The notes under the pieces were generated by a model. The model worked only from the letters and a program-made list of their open reading frames with translations, had not been told where the DNA came from and did not search any database. Position numbers and translations under genes: made by a program. Below are positions 34,723 through 44,547 of a DNA stretch of 63,793 bases, in pieces (position 1 is the stretch's first letter; the number at the start of each line of letters is the position of its first letter). This stretch comes from Ignatzschineria sp. (GTDB lineage Bacteria > Pseudomonadota > Gammaproteobacteria > Cardiobacteriales > Wohlfahrtiimonadaceae), in assembly GCA_030150405.1 (NCBI GenBank), contig JASLFU010000038.1:1-63793 (forward strand). The letters are read 5' to 3'.

Positions 34723-35100
34723 TTAGTAGAGCGCTGCACGGAGAATAGCCCATACAACAGCTAAACCTACAATTGAAAGGATTACGCGCATTGCATTGAG
34801 CGCCACAATACGAACACATGTTTTAGCGACATAGTCTTCGATTACCACTTGCAGACCTAAAATCGCATGATAAAAGGCCGTAAAGACAAATGTGACGGCT
34901 AATACGGTATTAAATGGTTTCCCGATCCAAGCAATTGCTGCTTCAAAACCTTGGCCATAAAGTCTCGCAAACGAAAATGCGAACCATAAAAAAAGCACCG
35001 CAAGCACAACGGCTGATACTTTTTGAGCAACCCACTGACGTGAGCCTGAGCGTGCTGAGCCTAATCCCTTTACACGACCTAAAGCTGTTTGATGTCTCAT
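34723..35100 (-). CDS. sdhD: Succinate dehydrogenase membrane anchor subunit D
   Basis: A 125-residue protein with three hydrophobic helices. FYHAILGLQVVIEDYV is the conserved quinone/heme-side segment of SdhD. The open frame continues up to a TTG, but an AAGGAG stands seven bases before the ATG at 35098-35100 (MRHQTALGRVKG), so this is the start. It follows sdhC by ten bases. Confidence 0.93.
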   Translation of the reverse strand: MRHQTALGRVKGLGSARSGSRQWVAQKVSAVVLAVLFLWFAFSFARLYGQGFEAAIAWIGKPFNTVLAVTFVFTAFYHAILGLQVVIEDYVAKTCVRIVALNAMRVILSIVGLAVVWAILRAALY

Positions 35101-35110
35101 GAATCTCTCC

Positions 35111-35500
35111 TTACGCTGCAAAGCCAACAATAATAAGGATAACTGCTAACACTGGCGCTGCAATTTGCACCATCTTTGCAGTTTTCTTTGCTGAAGGGAT
35201 ATCAACCCCCTTACCTGCATCCCAAAATAGATGACGAATACCGTTACAAAAATGGTAAGTCGCCGCAAATGTTCCTGCTAATACTAGGAGGATCATTAAA
35301 GGATTCGTTAATACCTTATTCATTTTGGCAAATGCTTCTGGACCTGCCGCAAGTGTGCCAAACCAGATGCCTACAACCAGCATGATTAAGACAAAAGAGA
35401 TCCCGGAAAGACGATGTAAAAAGCTCATTACCGATGTAATTTGCAGTTTATATCCACTCCCCAGCATAAAAGGCGATAAAGGTCGCTTATGTTGACTCAT
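35111..35500 (-). CDS. sdhC: Succinate dehydrogenase cytochrome b556 subunit C
   Basis: A 129-residue membrane anchor with three helices. LHRLSGISFVLI and HFCNGIRHLFWDAGKG are the SdhC signatures; the His of the second carries heme b on the partner side. MSQHKRPLSPFM fits the usual start. First gene of the sdhCDAB operon. Confidence 0.95.
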   Translation of the reverse strand: MSQHKRPLSPFMLGSGYKLQITSVMSFLHRLSGISFVLIMLVVGIWFGTLAAGPEAFAKMNKVLTNPLMILLVLAGTFAATYHFCNGIRHLFWDAGKGVDIPSAKKTAKMVQIAAPVLAVILIIVGFAA

Positions 35501-35532
35501 AAATATACCCCCAAAAAGTGATAAAAAATTAG

Positions 35533-35561
35533 ATAAAACCTAAGTCGCTCCAGTTTGCCAA
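35533..35561 (-). promoter_or_regulatory. Possible sdh operon promoter
   Basis: Reverse strand: TTGGCA (35556-35561), 17 bases, TTTTAT (35533-35538), about 35 bases upstream of sdhC. The -10 match is weak. Confidence 0.42.
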
Positions 35562-35614
35562 GATATCGCTAAGTTTTCAATCTCATTAAACTAAATTGAC
35601 AATTCAATAAGCAA

Positions 35615-37606
35615 TTATGAACGCTCCAAAGCTTCGATTGGTGCTAAATCTGCAGCTCTTTTGGCTGGAAAATAGCCAAAAATGATCCCAATCATAAAAG
35701 AGGCCACAAAGGCTAAAATAATCGAAGGTAGCGAAAAACTTAAAGGCATTTTGTCACTAATAGATCCAAAAAGTGCACCTACGCCAAAAGCTAAAAGAAG
35801 CCCAATGACGCCCCCTAAAAGACAGACTAATACAGCCTCAATTAAAAACTGCTGGGAAACATCACTTTTTCGAGCCCCAACAGCCATCCTCATGCCTATT
35901 TCTTTCGTTCTTTCTGCCACGGAGACTAACATAATATTCATAACGCCTATCCCCCCGACTAAAAGAGAAATTAGCGCAATGGAAGTGATTAAAATCCGCA
36001 TAACGAGAGTTGTTGATTCAATCGTCTCCCGAATCGTATCGGCATTGAAGATAAAGAAATCCTTCTTGCCGTGAAGCTGCGTCATAATATCGGTAATACT
36101 CTTCTCTGCGAGCTTAATGTTGACCGATTCATCCACCCGAACAGTGATATTACGCAGTGAGCTCTCCCCGAGCATCCGTTTCATAGCGCTAGAGTAAGGA
36201 ATCCAAACATTCATATTGTTGCTTCCCCGCAAGCCCTGAGCCTTTGAGGTGGCAACACCGATCACCCTAACGGGAAGATGCCCCAACATAATCACCTCTC
36301 CAATAGGGCTTTCTCCATCGGGAAAGAGAGTTTGTACACTGTTATCATCAATTACCGCCTCAAGGGCTAAATTCTCTTCACTCTCCTCATTAAAGGCGAT
36401 TCCCTCCACAATATCGTATCCCTGCACATCAAAAAATTGATGCCCTACTCCTTGAACTTGGGTATTGACTGCCGAAATATTTTGATAGCGAACCTCAACA
36501 GAGGTGGAGACCATAGGCGTCACACTATGGATAAAACTTTGCTGCTTTAAAACCTCCACATCACTGGGGCGTAAAGAACGCACACTCATCGATTTTCGGT
36601 CCCCAAAGCCGGTGCCAGGATAGATAGTTAATGTACTTGTTCCCATGGCATTGATATTTTCGAGAATCTTTTCTGTGGAGCCTTTACCTAAAGCGATTAC
36701 TAGAACCACAGAGGCAATACCGATAATAATCCCTAGCATTGTTAAAAAGGTACGCATGCGCTGCATTGCCATGGAGATAACCGCCATTGAGAAGGCATTT
36801 CCTAAACGCTGTAATAGCTGACTTAATTGGGATGCCTGTTTCTTCTCTTTAACAGAAGGGAGAGCTCCCTTCACTTCAGTCTCAACGAGGGGATTTTCTC
36901 TATCCCGAATAATCTCTCCATCGCTGATCTCAATAACCCGGCTTGCATGGGAAGCCACATCTGGATCATGCGTAACCATAACCACTGTGTGCCCAGCACG
37001 ATTCAGTTCTTGCAAAATCTCCAGTACCGCCTTGCCACTTTCACTATCGAGAGCTCCCGTCGGCTCATCGGCAAGAATAATGTCGCCCCCATTCATCAAG
37101 GCTCGGGCAATACTCACTCGTTGTTGCTGCCCTCCGGAAAGTTGGGTCGGATAATAGTCGATGCGCTCCCCAAGCCCTAAAGCTGTCAGTAATTTTTTCG
37201 CCCGCTCATTACGAAGATCAGGGGCCATGCCCGAATAGATCGCCGGCATCTCCACATTACCTTTTGCGGTTAAAGTATTCAGCAGATGATAACGTTGAAA
37301 GATAAAGCCAAAATGCTCTCGCCGTAGTTTAGCGAGATCTTCCTGGCTGTAATGGGCGATCTCTTTGCCTTGAAAGAAATAACTCCCTCGGGAAGGGTAA
37401 TCAAGCCCCCCGATAATATTCATTAAAGTAGATTTCCCCGAGCCCGAAGCCCCCATAATGGCGATAAACTCACCCTCTTCAATGGTAAGTGAGATCCCTT
37501 TAAGCACCTCGACCTCTAACTCTCCTGTTTGAAAAGTTCGGCCTAAATCCTTTAACTCAATCAAAGGGGCATCTTGCTTTGGTCTCGCCACAGCCCTGCT
37601 ACTCAT
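35615..37606 (-). CDS. macB: Macrolide export ATP-binding/permease protein MacB
   Basis: A 663-residue ABC exporter of the inner membrane. The N-terminal ATPase has GASGSGKST (Walker A), LSGGQQQRVSIARAL (signature) and ILADEPTGALD (Walker B). A membrane helix follows near residue 285, then the large periplasmic domain and three C-terminal helices of the FtsX-like permease (SVAERTKEIGMRMAVGARKSDV). With MacA and an outer-membrane TolC it exports macrolides, toxins or heme precursors. No tolC is in the window. Gene order macA-macB with a 40-base gap. Confidence 0.94.
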   Translation of the reverse strand: MSSRAVARPKQDAPLIELKDLGRTFQTGELEVEVLKGISLTIEEGEFIAIMGASGSGKSTLMNIIGGLDYPSRGSYFFQGKEIAHYSQEDLAKLRREHFGFIFQRYHLLNTLTAKGNVEMPAIYSGMAPDLRNERAKKLLTALGLGERIDYYPTQLSGGQQQRVSIARALMNGGDIILADEPTGALDSESGKAVLEILQELNRAGHTVVMVTHDPDVASHASRVIEISDGEIIRDRENPLVETEVKGALPSVKEKKQASQLSQLLQRLGNAFSMAVISMAMQRMRTFLTMLGIIIGIASVVLVIALGKGSTEKILENINAMGTSTLTIYPGTGFGDRKSMSVRSLRPSDVEVLKQQSFIHSVTPMVSTSVEVRYQNISAVNTQVQGVGHQFFDVQGYDIVEGIAFNEESEENLALEAVIDDNSVQTLFPDGESPIGEVIMLGHLPVRVIGVATSKAQGLRGSNNMNVWIPYSSAMKRMLGESSLRNITVRVDESVNIKLAEKSITDIMTQLHGKKDFFIFNADTIRETIESTTLVMRILITSIALISLLVGGIGVMNIMLVSVAERTKEIGMRMAVGARKSDVSQQFLIEAVLVCLLGGVIGLLLAFGVGALFGSISDKMPLSFSLPSIILAFVASFMIGIIFGYFPAKRAADLAPIEALERS

Positions 37607-37646
37607 ATCGATCTACCTCTTCTGCCTCTATTCTGCTCATAGATAT

Positions 37647-38888
37647 TTAGCCGCGACGCCCCACTCCCGGCGGACGACTCATTGTTGGGGCGCTTCTTTT
37701 ATTACTCATCTCAAGCTCCGAGGTGATGATTAATTCACCCTCTTTCACTCCAGACTTAACCTCTGTAGAGACATTGTTTGAGATCCCTAACTCCACCTCT
37801 CGCGCTTCAATCGCCTCCCCTTTAGGATCTTTGAGCACCCAAATCGTAGCCTTCTGATCTGATTGACCTTTGCTCTTTTGCAGATCCCTTTCTGCAGCTC
37901 TACTCGGTTTAAATCGAGTGGCCATCGAAGGGATCACTAATGCATCTTTAGCCTCATCAATCACTAGATAGACCTGCGTTGTCATATCGATATAAAATTG
38001 TTGATCGGGATTTTCTACATCAAAAAGTCCGTTGTAATAGACCGCTTCATTCACATTTGTAACCGCGTTACCCACCGCCGTCTGAAAGGTTTCTGTCGCA
38101 GGCTCTATCTGCCTTAATACAGCTTCATAACGTTTATGGGGCTCACCTAAAATCGTAAAATAAGCCTTCATCCCCGGCTCAACACGAGTGACATCGGCTT
38201 CTGAAATTTGGGCTTTAATAGTCATAGTAGAGAGATCTGCCAATTTAACTAAGGTCGGCGCAGTCTGAACCGCATTAACCGTCTGCCCCTCTTTAACAAC
38301 TGTCGCTACCACTACGCCATCAATCGGCGCTAATATTTTGGTATAAGTAAGGTTGAGTTTTGCTGTATCCAAAGCAATTTGCGCTTGTGCAATCTGAGCA
38401 TCTAACGCCTCTACTTCTGCCTCATATACCTTTAAATTTGCCTCTGCAAGATCGAGTTCTGATTGTGTTGTGGCACCATTTTTAATTAAACGACGCTGAC
38501 GCTCCACATTAATTCGTTGATTAATGAGCTGAGCCTCTTTCGCAACTTTCGAGGCAATACTATTTTTTAAGCGGGCCTCACTATCTTTAACTGCATTTTG
38601 TTGAGGAAGGTCATCAATCTCTACAATAAGCTGCCCTTTTTTAACTCTGTCCCCAAGCTTTACATGCATCTTTTGCACCTGCCCTGAAACCTGGGCACCC
38701 ACATCTACCTGCTGAGAAGCCTCCATTTTTCCATCGGCTAAAATATTGACTTCAAGATCCATAATTTGAGCAGGCGTTGTTAAGTAAGAGATGCTACTTT
38801 TCGGGGACAGCATCTTATAGCCTGCAATACCGATGATTAAGGCAAGAGCGCCCACTATATACCGCTTTTTGAATCGCTTACTGCTCAT
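37647..38888 (-). CDS. macA: Periplasmic adaptor protein MacA
   Basis: A membrane-fusion protein of 413 residues linking MacB to TolC. It has an N-terminal membrane anchor (YIVGALALIIGIAGY), a lipoyl half (VDVGAQVSGQVQKMHVKLGDRVKKGQLIVEID), given here only as the motifs GAQVSGQV and GDRVKKGQ, a coiled-coil hairpin (about 95-165) and beta-barrel segments (KILAPIDGVV). The open frame extends to a TTG at 38936, but GAGG lies eight bases before the ATG at 38886-38888 (MSSKRFKKRY), chosen here. Confidence 0.93.
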   Translation of the reverse strand: MSSKRFKKRYIVGALALIIGIAGYKMLSPKSSISYLTTPAQIMDLEVNILADGKMEASQQVDVGAQVSGQVQKMHVKLGDRVKKGQLIVEIDDLPQQNAVKDSEARLKNSIASKVAKEAQLINQRINVERQRRLIKNGATTQSELDLAEANLKVYEAEVEALDAQIAQAQIALDTAKLNLTYTKILAPIDGVVVATVVKEGQTVNAVQTAPTLVKLADLSTMTIKAQISEADVTRVEPGMKAYFTILGEPHKRYEAVLRQIEPATETFQTAVGNAVTNVNEAVYYNGLFDVENPDQQFYIDMTTQVYLVIDEAKDALVIPSMATRFKPSRAAERDLQKSKGQSDQKATIWVLKDPKGEAIEAREVELGISNNVSTEVKSGVKEGELIITSELEMSNKRSAPTMSRPPGVGRRG

Positions 38889-39021
38889 ATTTTTGACCTC
38901 GTTTTCCTGAAGGTTCTTGCGTCTAAATCGCCACAATAAAATAAAAAATGGAGTTCAAAGTATACAGCAAAGAAGAGGAGATGTGCTATCTCTATTGAAA
39001 GCGATTCTCAATATATATTAT

Positions 39022-39051
39022 TTGAATGTATATTTCCTCCCCCGCTATACT
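39022..39051 (+). promoter_or_regulatory. Possible promoter of the unknown gene at 39196
   Basis: TTGAAT (39022-39027), 18 bases, TATACT (39046-39051). The leader would be about 138 bases. Confidence 0.45.
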
Positions 39052-39195
39052 TTAATGAGAGATTGAAAGATTAAATCCACCCTCTTGCCGAAGAACCCTT
39101 TGGTTTTCATTTTCTAACATCGTACAATCAGAAAGGATTAATATTTATCAGCTTCTAAGCCCCTTAAAGGCACAAACATTTATAAGAGTATCGAT

Positions 39196-40095
39196 ATGTC
39201 AAAAAAGTTACGTACCATCGACCTTGCAGTGGTAATTCAACATCAAGAGAGCCGCGAAGAGGTCCGTTATTTAGATAAAGATTCTGCCACTAATTTATTA
39301 CAGACCATTGGGCAGAATATCGCGGAACATTACCCCCAGATTACACAATGCGGGCTTATTGGCATCGGTTCGATCTACCATCTTAATCAAATTATTCGCC
39401 CTGCCTTTCCCATCTACTCTCAACTCTTTGAGATCTCTAAAATTCGCTTTAGAGCCAATAATTTTAAGCCGCTCATTATCGGTATCGGTACAGAAGAGGC
39501 TGAATTTGAGATTGCCACCTTCAATAAAGAGAAAAATGAGTTTCAAGATGTCTTACAGGTCCTGCCCTTTACTGCGGTGATGCCGGCTGAAGAGTCTTCC
39601 GATCAATTTATTCAGTTATTAGAATCTGAATTGATCAATAATGCCCATCTTAATGGGAAAATTATTGAAGAATTTGAAGCACTCTTTGGGCTGAAAATCT
39701 TAAATATGAGCATCGTAACTCTGGCAGATCTGAATGGTCTCTTCGCCTCTCAGCTTATTCAGATCGGTTTAGAGGAGCTCTGGCAAGTGATGCAAGCGGT
39801 GATCTTTAATCAAACTGAAATTCTCCGCACTTTAGGCAGTGGTCACACCCTCTATTGGAAATTAGATGAAGTGGCCCTCTATGTTGCCCACGAAACAATC
39901 TATGATGAAGCAATGAAAGATTATTTGCAGGATTACCAAACTTATCAATTGACTACTCAACGGCTTGAGTATCTATTTGCCTCTCATAAAATCCCTTTTA
40001 GCCGTATAGAAGTGATGAATCCTAAATTTTTTGAAGGCGAGATCACTATCGAAAAAGCTAGAGAGCAGCTCTCCTCTCATATTAAGGCGTTATAA
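39196..40095 (+). CDS. Soluble protein of unknown function
   Basis: A 299-residue protein that I do not recognise. There is no signal peptide or membrane segment. It looks like a mixed alpha/beta protein: CGLIGIGSIYHLNQIIRPAFP and KPLIIGIGTEEAEFEI suggest strands, while the C-terminal third (about 200-299) is helical. There are no obvious catalytic motifs, metal sites or repeats. Composition and codon use resemble the neighbours. It is divergent from macAB and convergent with secA, so it is probably its own transcription unit. The start has only a weak ribosome site (AAGAG). Confidence 0.72.
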   Translation: MSKKLRTIDLAVVIQHQESREEVRYLDKDSATNLLQTIGQNIAEHYPQITQCGLIGIGSIYHLNQIIRPAFPIYSQLFEISKIRFRANNFKPLIIGIGTEEAEFEIATFNKEKNEFQDVLQVLPFTAVMPAEESSDQFIQLLESELINNAHLNGKIIEEFEALFGLKILNMSIVTLADLNGLFASQLIQIGLEELWQVMQAVIFNQTEILRTLGSGHTLYWKLDEVALYVAHETIYDEAMKDYLQDYQTYQLTTQRLEYLFASHKIPFSRIEVMNPKFFEGEITIEKAREQLSSHIKAL

Positions 40096-40148
40096 AAAGG
40101 AGCAAGCCTTTTAAAAGAGACTATAAACTTTTAAAGGGCCGATAAAAA

Positions 40149-40176
40149 AGGGGATGCATTTTGCATCCCTCTCTAT
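40149..40176. terminator. Terminator between the unknown gene and secA
   Basis: GGGATGCA (40151-40158) pairs with TGCATCCC (40162-40169), flanked by an A-run and a CT-rich stretch; the A-run makes it a better terminator for secA on the reverse strand. Confidence 0.65.
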
Positions 40177-40229
40177 TTAGATAATTTCAATAACCGTTCT
40201 TTACACGCTGATCTTTAGCGGGCGAACGA

Positions 40230-42893
40230 TTATTGAATCTTTCCGTGGCACTCTTTATAGCGCTTACCTGACCCACAAGGGCAAGGATCATTACGACCCA
40301 CATGGCGCATATCGGGCAGCTCTTCCTCTTTCGGTTGAGCATTAGCACGATACTCTTCATCTTCATGACGAATCGCCATCGACTCCTCTTCGGGCTCAAC
40401 ACGAATCTGGATATTACTTAAGAAACGAACAGTTTTATAGTTAATCTGATCTAACATCGCTTGGAAAAGCTCGAATGACTCACGCTTATACTCCTGTTCA
40501 GGACGGCGCTGAGCATAGGCCCGAAGCTGAATCCCCTGACGGAGATAATCCATCGCCGCTAAATGCTCTTTCCACTGGGTGTCGAGCACTTCGAGCAAAA
40601 TTGATTTCTCAAATCGTCTAAATTGCGCAAGATCCACATGAGATTGCTTCTCTTCATACTGCTCTTCACTCGCTTTGAGCGCAGCTTCGTAGATATCTTC
40701 CCCAGTTAAGCTCTCATCACTTTCATACATAGTTTTAAGATCAAGATCGAGGTTAAACTCCTCACGAAGGCGCGTCTCAAGACCCTCAAGATCCCACTGC
40801 TCCGGGAAGCTTTGGGGCGGAACATGCTCATTGACTAGATCACTAAAGACCTGCTCACGCATCATATTCAGAGCCCCGGTAACATCATCTACCTTGAGGA
40901 TATCATCCCGCTGTTGATAGATAATCTTACGCTGATCATTCGCCACATCATCATATTGCAGAAGATTCTTACGAATATCGAAGTTATGCCCTTCCACTTT
41001 ACGTTGCGCATTTTCGATCGCTCGAGAAATCCATTTATGCTCAATCGCTTCACCCTCACCCATGCCAAGGCTCTTCATCATATTGTAGGCCCGAGGACTT
41101 GTGAAAATCCGCATAAGGTGATCTTCAAGGGAGAGATAAAAACGGGAAGACCCCACATCCCCTTGACGCCCAGCACGTCCGCGAAGCTGATTATCGATAC
41201 GACGAGACTCATGACGCTCTGTACCAATAATATGTAAACCGCCCAGCTCTAAAACCTTCTGCTGACGCTCTTTTGCCCGCGCACGAAGCGCCTCTAAATC
41301 CGCTTCCGTGGCATCTGGATTGGAAGCTAAGAAGAGCTCTTCCTCCATCTCCACATTTCCACCCAGAACAATATCCGTTCCCCGGCCCGCCATATTCGTA
41401 GCGATTGTAATGGCCCCTGGCGTCCCCGCTCGACCCACAATATAGGCTTCGCGCTCATGCTGCTTAGCATTTAAGACTTCATGAGGAATGTTTCGCTGAG
41501 TTAAGATCCCGGAGATTAATTCCGAAACTTCAACCGAAGCTGTCCCCACAAGTACCGGCTGCTCTCGCTCGTAACAGTAGAGGATATCTTTAACAATCGC
41601 CTCATATTTCTCTTTTTGTGTTAGGTAGACTAAATCCCCATAATCGACCCGCTGAATAGGCTTATTGGTTGGGATCACAACTACTTCTAGCCCGTAGATC
41701 TCTAAAAACTCAGGGGCTTCAGTATCTGCCGTACCTGTCATTCCTGCGAGCTTTTCATAAATACGGAAATAGTTCTGGAAGGTAATGGAAGCTAACGTTT
41801 GGTTTTCCGGCTTAACCTCTACCCCCTCTTTCACTTCGATCGCTTGGTGAAGACCATCCGACCAGCGACGTCCTGCTAATGTACGTCCTGTATGCTCATC
41901 TACAATCACCACCTCACCATTCACAAGGATATAATCTACATCACGTAGGTAAAGATAGTGTGCTCGTAAACAGTTATCTAAATGATGATAGAGCTTTAAG
42001 TTCTGATTATCATAGAGACTATCCCCCTCTTGAAGAAGACCTGCTTCTACTAAAAGGCGCTCAATATGCGCATGCCCCTCTTCGGTCAGGTTAACCTGCT
42101 TATCTTTCTCATTGATCTCAAAATCAACAGGTTCACCTTCTGGGGTGGGTTTTCTTAAATAGGGGACTAACTCATTAATCTTAATGTAGAGCTCTTCAGA
42201 ACCCTCTACAGGCCCTGAAATAATTAAAGGGGTACGCGCCTCATCAATTAAGATTGAATCCACTTCGTCGATCACCGCAAAATAGAGGGGGCGCTGAACC
42301 TTCGATTCTAAATCGTAGACCATATTATCCCGAAGATAATCGAATCCAAGCTCATTATTGGTGGCGTAACAGACATCCGCCTGATAAGCCGCTTTTTTCT
42401 CCTCTAAGCTCTGCTCAGAGACAATCACGCCAACCGATAAGCCTAAATAGTTATAGACTTGTCCCATCCACTCGGCATCACGGCGAGCTAGATAATCGTT
42501 AACGGTAACTACATGCACACCCTTGCCCATAAGAGCGTTAAGGTAGACAGCAAGCGTCGCAACAAGCGTTTTACCCTCTCCTGTGCGCATCTCTGCAATT
42601 CGCCCCTTATGGAGCATATATCCGCCGATTAACTGCACATCATAATGGCGCATGCCTAAAACTCTGCGTGCTGCTTCGCGCATGGTGGCAAAAGCTTCGG
42701 GCAAGAGATCATCTAAAGTCTCACCATTAGCTAATCGCTCGCGGAAAAGTTGAGTCTGATTCTGTAGCTCCTCTTCCGATAATGCACGCATGCTCTCTTC
42801 AAGCGCGTTAATCTTTTTAACGTACTGATTCGCCTCTTTAATCATGCGATCATTACGTGTTCCAAAAATTTTGCGGATTATTTTACTAAACAT
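40230..42893 (-). CDS. secA: Preprotein translocase ATPase SecA
   Basis: The motor of Sec protein export. 887 residues. MRTGEGKTLVATL is Walker A, VIDEVDSILIDEARTPLIISG contains the DEAD-type motif (DEVD), GRAGRQGD and TNMAGRGTDI belong to the second nucleotide fold. The C-terminus ends with DPCPCGSGKRYKECHGK, the zinc/SecB-binding tail. AAAGGTAACGA precedes the ATG. The 219 bases upstream (42894-43112) contain no secM-like gene that I can see. proB lies upstream on the same strand. Confidence 0.98.
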   Translation of the reverse strand: MFSKIIRKIFGTRNDRMIKEANQYVKKINALEESMRALSEEELQNQTQLFRERLANGETLDDLLPEAFATMREAARRVLGMRHYDVQLIGGYMLHKGRIAEMRTGEGKTLVATLAVYLNALMGKGVHVVTVNDYLARRDAEWMGQVYNYLGLSVGVIVSEQSLEEKKAAYQADVCYATNNELGFDYLRDNMVYDLESKVQRPLYFAVIDEVDSILIDEARTPLIISGPVEGSEELYIKINELVPYLRKPTPEGEPVDFEINEKDKQVNLTEEGHAHIERLLVEAGLLQEGDSLYDNQNLKLYHHLDNCLRAHYLYLRDVDYILVNGEVVIVDEHTGRTLAGRRWSDGLHQAIEVKEGVEVKPENQTLASITFQNYFRIYEKLAGMTGTADTEAPEFLEIYGLEVVVIPTNKPIQRVDYGDLVYLTQKEKYEAIVKDILYCYEREQPVLVGTASVEVSELISGILTQRNIPHEVLNAKQHEREAYIVGRAGTPGAITIATNMAGRGTDIVLGGNVEMEEELFLASNPDATEADLEALRARAKERQQKVLELGGLHIIGTERHESRRIDNQLRGRAGRQGDVGSSRFYLSLEDHLMRIFTSPRAYNMMKSLGMGEGEAIEHKWISRAIENAQRKVEGHNFDIRKNLLQYDDVANDQRKIIYQQRDDILKVDDVTGALNMMREQVFSDLVNEHVPPQSFPEQWDLEGLETRLREEFNLDLDLKTMYESDESLTGEDIYEAALKASEEQYEEKQSHVDLAQFRRFEKSILLEVLDTQWKEHLAAMDYLRQGIQLRAYAQRRPEQEYKRESFELFQAMLDQINYKTVRFLSNIQIRVEPEEESMAIRHEDEEYRANAQPKEEELPDMRHVGRNDPCPCGSGKRYKECHGKIQ

Positions 42894-43112
42894 TCGTTAC
42901 CTTTATCCTATCGATATTGTCTTATCTAGTGCTTACTTACAACGCTCATTCTTCTAAAAGTAGTCAACCTCTAATAAAAGAAGAATCTAAAGCTAGAATA
43001 AACACTCAGGCGCTTAAATTTAAGCTCTCTATACTACACGATTTTTCAGGTTAATTAATCGTTAATTCTCTTTATAGAGTTTCCTGTTATGAATTTAGAT
43101 TATGGGGGCTGC

Positions 43113-44231
43113 TCACTTATTTTCAATCCAGTTATTTCGATGGATCAACTCATCAGCAATAATGTAGCCTAAACGCTCCTGAATTTTATGTGAAGGTGTG
43201 CGTAAAATCTTCATCACTTCGTGAGAGTGGTAGTTTGAAAGCCCCCGGCCTATCTCCTCCCCTTGTAAATTCACACAGACCACAATATCTCCCCGCTCAA
43301 ACATTCCTTCAAGCGCAACAACGCCTATGGGTAACAAGCTTTTCCCATCTTCGATTAAAGCTTTTTCTGCCCCGGCGTCTACAATGAGATGCCCTTTAAT
43401 CTGCTTCTGCTCGAGCATCCAGCGTTTTTTAGCCGAGACCTTACAATTAAGCGCTTTGAGCTTCGTCCCCACCTGCTTGCCTTCAGCGATAGCTAAAAGG
43501 ATATTTTCCCGATCCCCTTTAGCAATATAGGTTGTTGCTCCAGAGCGGGCTGCAATATGGGCTGCAGTGATTTTTGTATACATCCCCCCTGTCCCCAATT
43601 TCCCCCCCTCGCTAGAAGCCATACTTGTTAAACGGGGATCAAAGGCATCGGCTTCGTGAATCAATTTAGCGTCGGGATTCTTCCTTGGATCACTCTCATA
43701 TACCCCCTCTTGATCCGTTAAAATAATATAGATATCCGCCTCAATTAAGCTTGCGACCAAAGCGCCGAGGGTGTCATTATCACCAAAGCGGATCTCATCA
43801 AAAGAGATGGTGTCATTCTCGTTGATCACTGGCACAGCCCCATGAGTGAGCAAAGTGCCGATAGTGTTTTTAATATTCAGATAGCGCTGGCGATCGGCAG
43901 CATCTTCATGAGTCAAGAGAATCTGCCCTGCATGGAGATTAAACTCCGAAAACCCTTCGCTCCAGGCATTGGCTAAGCCGGTCTGTCCTATAGATGCTGC
44001 CGCCTGTAACTCATTAAGAAACTGAGGCCTCTCCGCCCACCCTAGCTGTTTCATGCCTTCGGCCACTGCTCCTGAAGAGACAATCACAACCTCAATTCCT
44101 TCTGCTTTAAGCTGAGCGATCTGCTCACACCAATGGCGCACCCGGGAGGTGTCTACCCCTTCACCATCATTAGTGATCATCGCACTACCAATTTTGATCA
44201 CCCAACGTCTCTTCTCGATTCTCTTTTCCAT
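43113..44231 (-). CDS. proB: Glutamate 5-kinase with PUA domain
   Basis: First step of proline synthesis: glutamate plus ATP gives glutamyl 5-phosphate. The amino acid kinase domain shows VIKIGSAMIT, VIVSSGAVAEGM, LNELQAAASIGQ, VINENDTISFDEIRFGDND and GTGGMYTKITAA. A C-terminal PUA domain (about 280-372) follows. The frame continues to a TTG at 44246, but the ATG at 44229-44231 (MEKRIEKRRWVIKIGS) is preferred; its ribosome site is weak. proA is not in the window. Confidence 0.95.
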   Translation of the reverse strand: MEKRIEKRRWVIKIGSAMITNDGEGVDTSRVRHWCEQIAQLKAEGIEVVIVSSGAVAEGMKQLGWAERPQFLNELQAAASIGQTGLANAWSEGFSEFNLHAGQILLTHEDAADRQRYLNIKNTIGTLLTHGAVPVINENDTISFDEIRFGDNDTLGALVASLIEADIYIILTDQEGVYESDPRKNPDAKLIHEADAFDPRLTSMASSEGGKLGTGGMYTKITAAHIAARSGATTYIAKGDRENILLAIAEGKQVGTKLKALNCKVSAKKRWMLEQKQIKGHLIVDAGAEKALIEDGKSLLPIGVVALEGMFERGDIVVCVNLQGEEIGRGLSNYHSHEVMKILRTPSHKIQERLGYIIADELIHRNNWIENK

Positions 44232-44295
44232 CACATCTTCACTCAATAATTATTCATTAAGAAACCGTTCTAAATATAGATCAGCGCCGAAGTCT

Positions 44296-44360
44296 GCCGA
44301 TTCTACCATCGGCACATAAATTATTTGATAATATAATCTTTACTTCTACTATAAGAAGTA
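44296..44360 (+). promoter_or_regulatory. Possible leuCD promoter with two inverted repeats
   Basis: TATAAT (44332-44337) is a consensus -10; TCGGCA (44309-44314) is a weak -35 at 17 bases. GCCGAT/ATCGGC (44296-44313) forms an inverted repeat over the -35. Just after the start site a perfect 7-base stem TACTTCT/AGAAGTA (44341-44360) would form at the transcript 5' end. I saw no leucine-rich leader peptide in the 316-base gap 44232-44547. Confidence 0.5.
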
Positions 44361-44547
44361 ACCTTTCGCTTTATCTCTTTACATTTTGAGCCCTTTCAAA
44401 AAAGAGCCAAAGCTAAAAGGCCAAAATTTATAAATAATTTTATAAGAATATTAAATAAAAGGTTTTTCTACAGCTAGAGGTTGCGGATTTATTCCTGTAA
44501 AGCCCCTATCTGTAACCACCGATAGATTTGGAGATTGGATTCTAAAT

